DNA from: Alphaproteobacteria bacterium UBA6544
Lineage (GTDB): Bacteria > Pseudomonadota > Alphaproteobacteria > UBA8366
NCBI GenBank assembly: GCA_002434595.1
Contig: DJKK01000310.1
Coordinates: 1 to 5,325 of the forward strand
DNA length: 5,325 nt
Direction: 5' to 3'
The notes beneath the pieces were generated by a model. That model saw only the letters and a list, made by a program, of their open reading frames with translations. It searched no databases and was not told the origin of the DNA. Shown here one piece after another: positions 3,471 through 5,325 of the stretch. Position 1 is the first letter of the stretch. Each line of letters begins with the position of its first letter. The position numbers were made by a program, and so were the translations under genes.

Positions 3471-5153
3471 TACGCGGAAGCGAGAGTTGAACATCATCAC
3501 ATATCCGTTCACGTAAACTGAACGCAGAAGCACGTTCGCCTCCCCCGGTGCAAAGTCATACAGCTTGACGGTTTGCGTATAGGGTGGCGGTGACATGAAC
3601 AACGCCGGCTCGGTCGTCTCCGCGGTCCAATAAAAAAGATTACCCGTATCCGTGTCCATCACAAGGCTGCGCACAGTTTCCGTCGCTGGACGCCCGGGCG
3701 GCTGATAGGTTTGAACCCCCATATTCACACTACCAGCAACAGTGTTATTACGTGCTGCCTCCAATAAGTGATACTCTGGCCTGTCGCTAGTCAGGATGAA
3801 CTTTGCATCGTTCTGACTTTCACCATTAAATTCAGCCGCCGGGACCAACAGGAAATCGACTGGATAATGGTTGGTCCGAGGGGCAACGGGAGTTGTCCAT
3901 TGTAGCCAACTATCTGTGCCTCCTGGGCCTGCTCCGATCCCAGAAGGTGTTAAACGCTGCAACCCGATTTGGTCACCCCATCCCGCATCTCCGAGCGAGG
4001 CGAACAACGCGACTGAACCCTGATTATGGAAAGAGTGGATGTGCCGTGCGCTTAGGAACTCCGCCGACAGTGCCCACGTCCTTGCTGTGAGATCAAACCG
4101 GAAAATGCGCGGCCCTCGAACAGGGTCGGGGCCGGGTGACATCCCTGTGGTTCGAACCTCTGCCCCAGAGGTATATTCACCGATAAAGATATGGCCGCCA
4201 ACAACCCCTAAACCGTATGGCCTTGCGGTAGCATTCCCGCTGCGCAGCCCCGCAGAGACAGGGCAGGATATGTCTGTCCACGTTGCGGTGGCGGAAAGGT
4301 CACTGCTTTCGTGTAGGTCTAAGTTGTTGCAGAGAACGTAAAGCTTTCCACCCTCAACGATAACGTCTGCAATCCCCGCACCAGTGGTAAGGGCTCCTGG
4401 CGGGACTGTCATCTTGTCAATAAAGGTATGTCCAGAATCAATGCTCATCGCCATATTAAATGTTGAGGTGTTAAGCCCCCACGGCTGGCGGTTTGACGCA
4501 TCTTGACCATAAACGCGCACAGTGCGCCCGGTTTCGATCTCAAAAAGCCCCTGAAGAGGCGGGAGGTATTTTTGCCTGATGGTGACCGAAGGCGCAGCGG
4601 CGCTCAGTGTGGGGCTGGCTGGAGGGTTCGGCAAAGGGAACGCAGCGGTAGCAACTTCGCCCCCACCGTATTCATTTACGCCTACCCGACCAATAGTGCT
4701 GTCGGTAGTTACGCCAACGTAATATTTACCAGCCGGAAGGTTCGTCTCAGGCACGGCCACGATCATTTCGCCAGCAGGGGTCAACTCTCGCGGGCCAGAC
4801 CGGACCAAAAGCTCACGGGCCGAATTATAAATACCCACCTCGGCCAACTTGGCGGCGGTGTCGGCTACGATCACATCAATTGAAAGCCTATTTATCACGG
4901 TTTCGGAGTACAGGCGAAACGGCACAAGTTTGACGTTGGTTAGCTGGCTCTGCGTTGTTGGGTTTGATGTGGTGATATTTTTAATGCTGGCTAACTCTGC
5001 CGCATCGGCAGATTCAGCAGCCGCCAGGCGATCCAGCGCCGTTTGCTCGGCGTCTCCGGAGACTTGATCCACTTGCACCTGAACTGATGCCTGCAAGTCG
5101 GCGCTGATCTGATCTATTGCTTCAGGCTTCAAGACTGTAATTTGGGTTGCCAT
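3450..5153 (-). CDS. Tail fibre/tail spike, putative receptor-binding protein with BNR/Asp-box region, 567 aa
   Basis: Start ATG 5153 has GAGG nine bases upstream and follows the previous gene's stop after one base. Residues 10-57 are Ala/Gln/Asp-rich and coiled-coil-like, as in trimerising fibre bases. Residues 72-150 (VPFRLYSETVINRL...VGIYN...LPAGKYYVGVT) look like the beta-sandwich carried by many phage tail proteins. A Pro/Ala-rich linker (172-190) follows. From 200 to 567 there are repeated beta-strand and turn patterns, with a clear Asp box S237-I-D-S-G241-H-T-F244 and degenerate repeats near 283-294 (SSDLSATATWTD) and 498-509 (MDTDTGNLFYWT). This suggests a BNR/sialidase-like beta-propeller. 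It probably binds, and possibly degrades, a surface glycan. No catalytic Arg triad or Tyr nucleophile can be assigned, so enzymatic activity is not claimed. A plain structural tail protein is the alternative. Confidence 0.75.
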   Translation of the reverse strand: MATQITVLKPEAIDQISADLQASVQVQVDQVSGDAEQTALDRLAAAESADAAELASIKNITTSNPTTQSQLTNVKLVPFRLYSETVINRLSIDVIVADTAAKLAEVGIYNSARELLVRSGPRELTPAGEMIVAVPETNLPAGKYYVGVTTDSTIGRVGVNEYGGGEVATAAFPLPNPPASPTLSAAAPSVTIRQKYLPPLQGLFEIETGRTVRVYGQDASNRQPWGLNTSTFNMAMSIDSGHTFIDKMTVPPGALTTGAGIADVIVEGGKLYVLCNNLDLHESSDLSATATWTDISCPVSAGLRSGNATARPYGLGVVGGHIFIGEYTSGAEVRTTGMSPGPDPVRGPRIFRFDLTARTWALSAEFLSARHIHSFHNQGSVALFASLGDAGWGDQIGLQRLTPSGIGAGPGGTDSWLQWTTPVAPRTNHYPVDFLLVPAAEFNGESQNDAKFILTSDRPEYHLLEAARNNTVAGSVNMGVQTYQPPGRPATETVRSLVMDTDTGNLFYWTAETTEPALFMSPPPYTQTVKLYDFAPGEANVLLRSVYVNGYVMMFNSRFRVEKFVGQ

Positions 5154-5154
5154 A

Positions 5155-5325
5155 TTAGATTACCTCGATTGAAATTGTGGGATATGGGCCGGGCCCAGGG
5201 TCCGTGACGATTGCTCGTGAAGCAGTTACAAATGTTGCGCTAATTTCATCTTCGCTGACCAGAAATAGCATAGTATCGTCGGCGGCCGCCGTAGCCGCAT
5301 TCTCGGCCTGATCTGTAGCAATTTT
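5155..5325 (-). CDS. C-terminal 56 residues of an upstream, probably tail-associated protein (partial)
   Basis: The frame is open from the right edge of the window to TAA at 5155-5157, one base before the tail-fibre ATG, so the two are probably in one operon. The visible part starts with an Ala-rich stretch (ATDQAENAATAAADD) like the coiled-coil connectors of phage fibre proteins. It then gives beta-strand-like sequence (MLFLVSEDEISATFVTASRAI) and ends PGPGPYPTISIEVI. The fibre gene's GAGG lies within its last codons, supporting coupling. I do not recognise the family; the tail assignment is from position and composition. Confidence 0.7.
   Translation of the reverse strand, partial: KIATDQAENAATAAADDTMLFLVSEDEISATFVTASRAIVTDPGPGPYPTISIEVI

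Overview
The window looks like the terminal part of a temperate tailed-phage genome, most likely an integrated prophage, in a proteobacterium. The gene style (compact M15 endolysin, Ala- and Arg-rich proteins, fairly GC-rich DNA) suggests an alphaproteobacterium, perhaps Rhodobacterales; that is an inference from style only. The left edge carries the 3' half of a tRNA-Leu on the minus strand. Its 5' half is absent, as expected for an attachment-site duplication at the end of an element inserted into a tRNA gene. No integrase, replication, capsid or terminase gene is present, so only the late tail/lysis end is visible.

Layout from right to left along the main (minus-strand) late transcription: the C-terminal end of an unidentified, probably tail-associated protein (5155-5325); a 567-residue tail fibre or spike with a coiled-coil start, a beta-sandwich-like domain and a BNR/Asp-box-like propeller region (3450-5153); a plus-strand insertion holding a nine-codon mini-ORF (2351-2380) and an EpsG/Wzy-type polysaccharide polymerase (2380-3426); then a very compact minus-strand lysis cassette (2202 down to 399). 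The cassette contains a one-TM holin candidate, a cationic amphipathic protein of unknown function, a three-TM holin-like protein, an M15 peptidase endolysin, a 20-residue uncharged TM peptide, an Rz-type i-spanin and an overlapping Rz1-type o-spanin lipoprotein. Two strong hairpins (365-398 and 60-98) end leftward transcription. Between them a plus-strand gene encodes a 60-residue zinc-ribbon-like protein, followed by the att/tRNA fragment.

The tail fibre probably recognises a surface glycan. The polymerase, in opposite orientation and more A/T-rich, has the features of a lysogenic-conversion 'moron' that could remodel that glycan in the lysogen and block superinfection. The lysis cassette offers a complete three-layer exit: inner-membrane permeabilisation, peptidoglycan cleavage and outer-membrane disruption by spanins. 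It also has two unexplained small components, the cationic protein and the 20-residue TM peptide. Nearly every junction in the cassette overlaps (ATGA or nested), pointing to translational coupling.

No stretch over 300 bases lacks a gene. The gaps are 44-150 (terminator and leader of the zinc-ribbon gene), 334-398 (terminator), 2203-2350 (divergent intergenic region) and 3427-3449.
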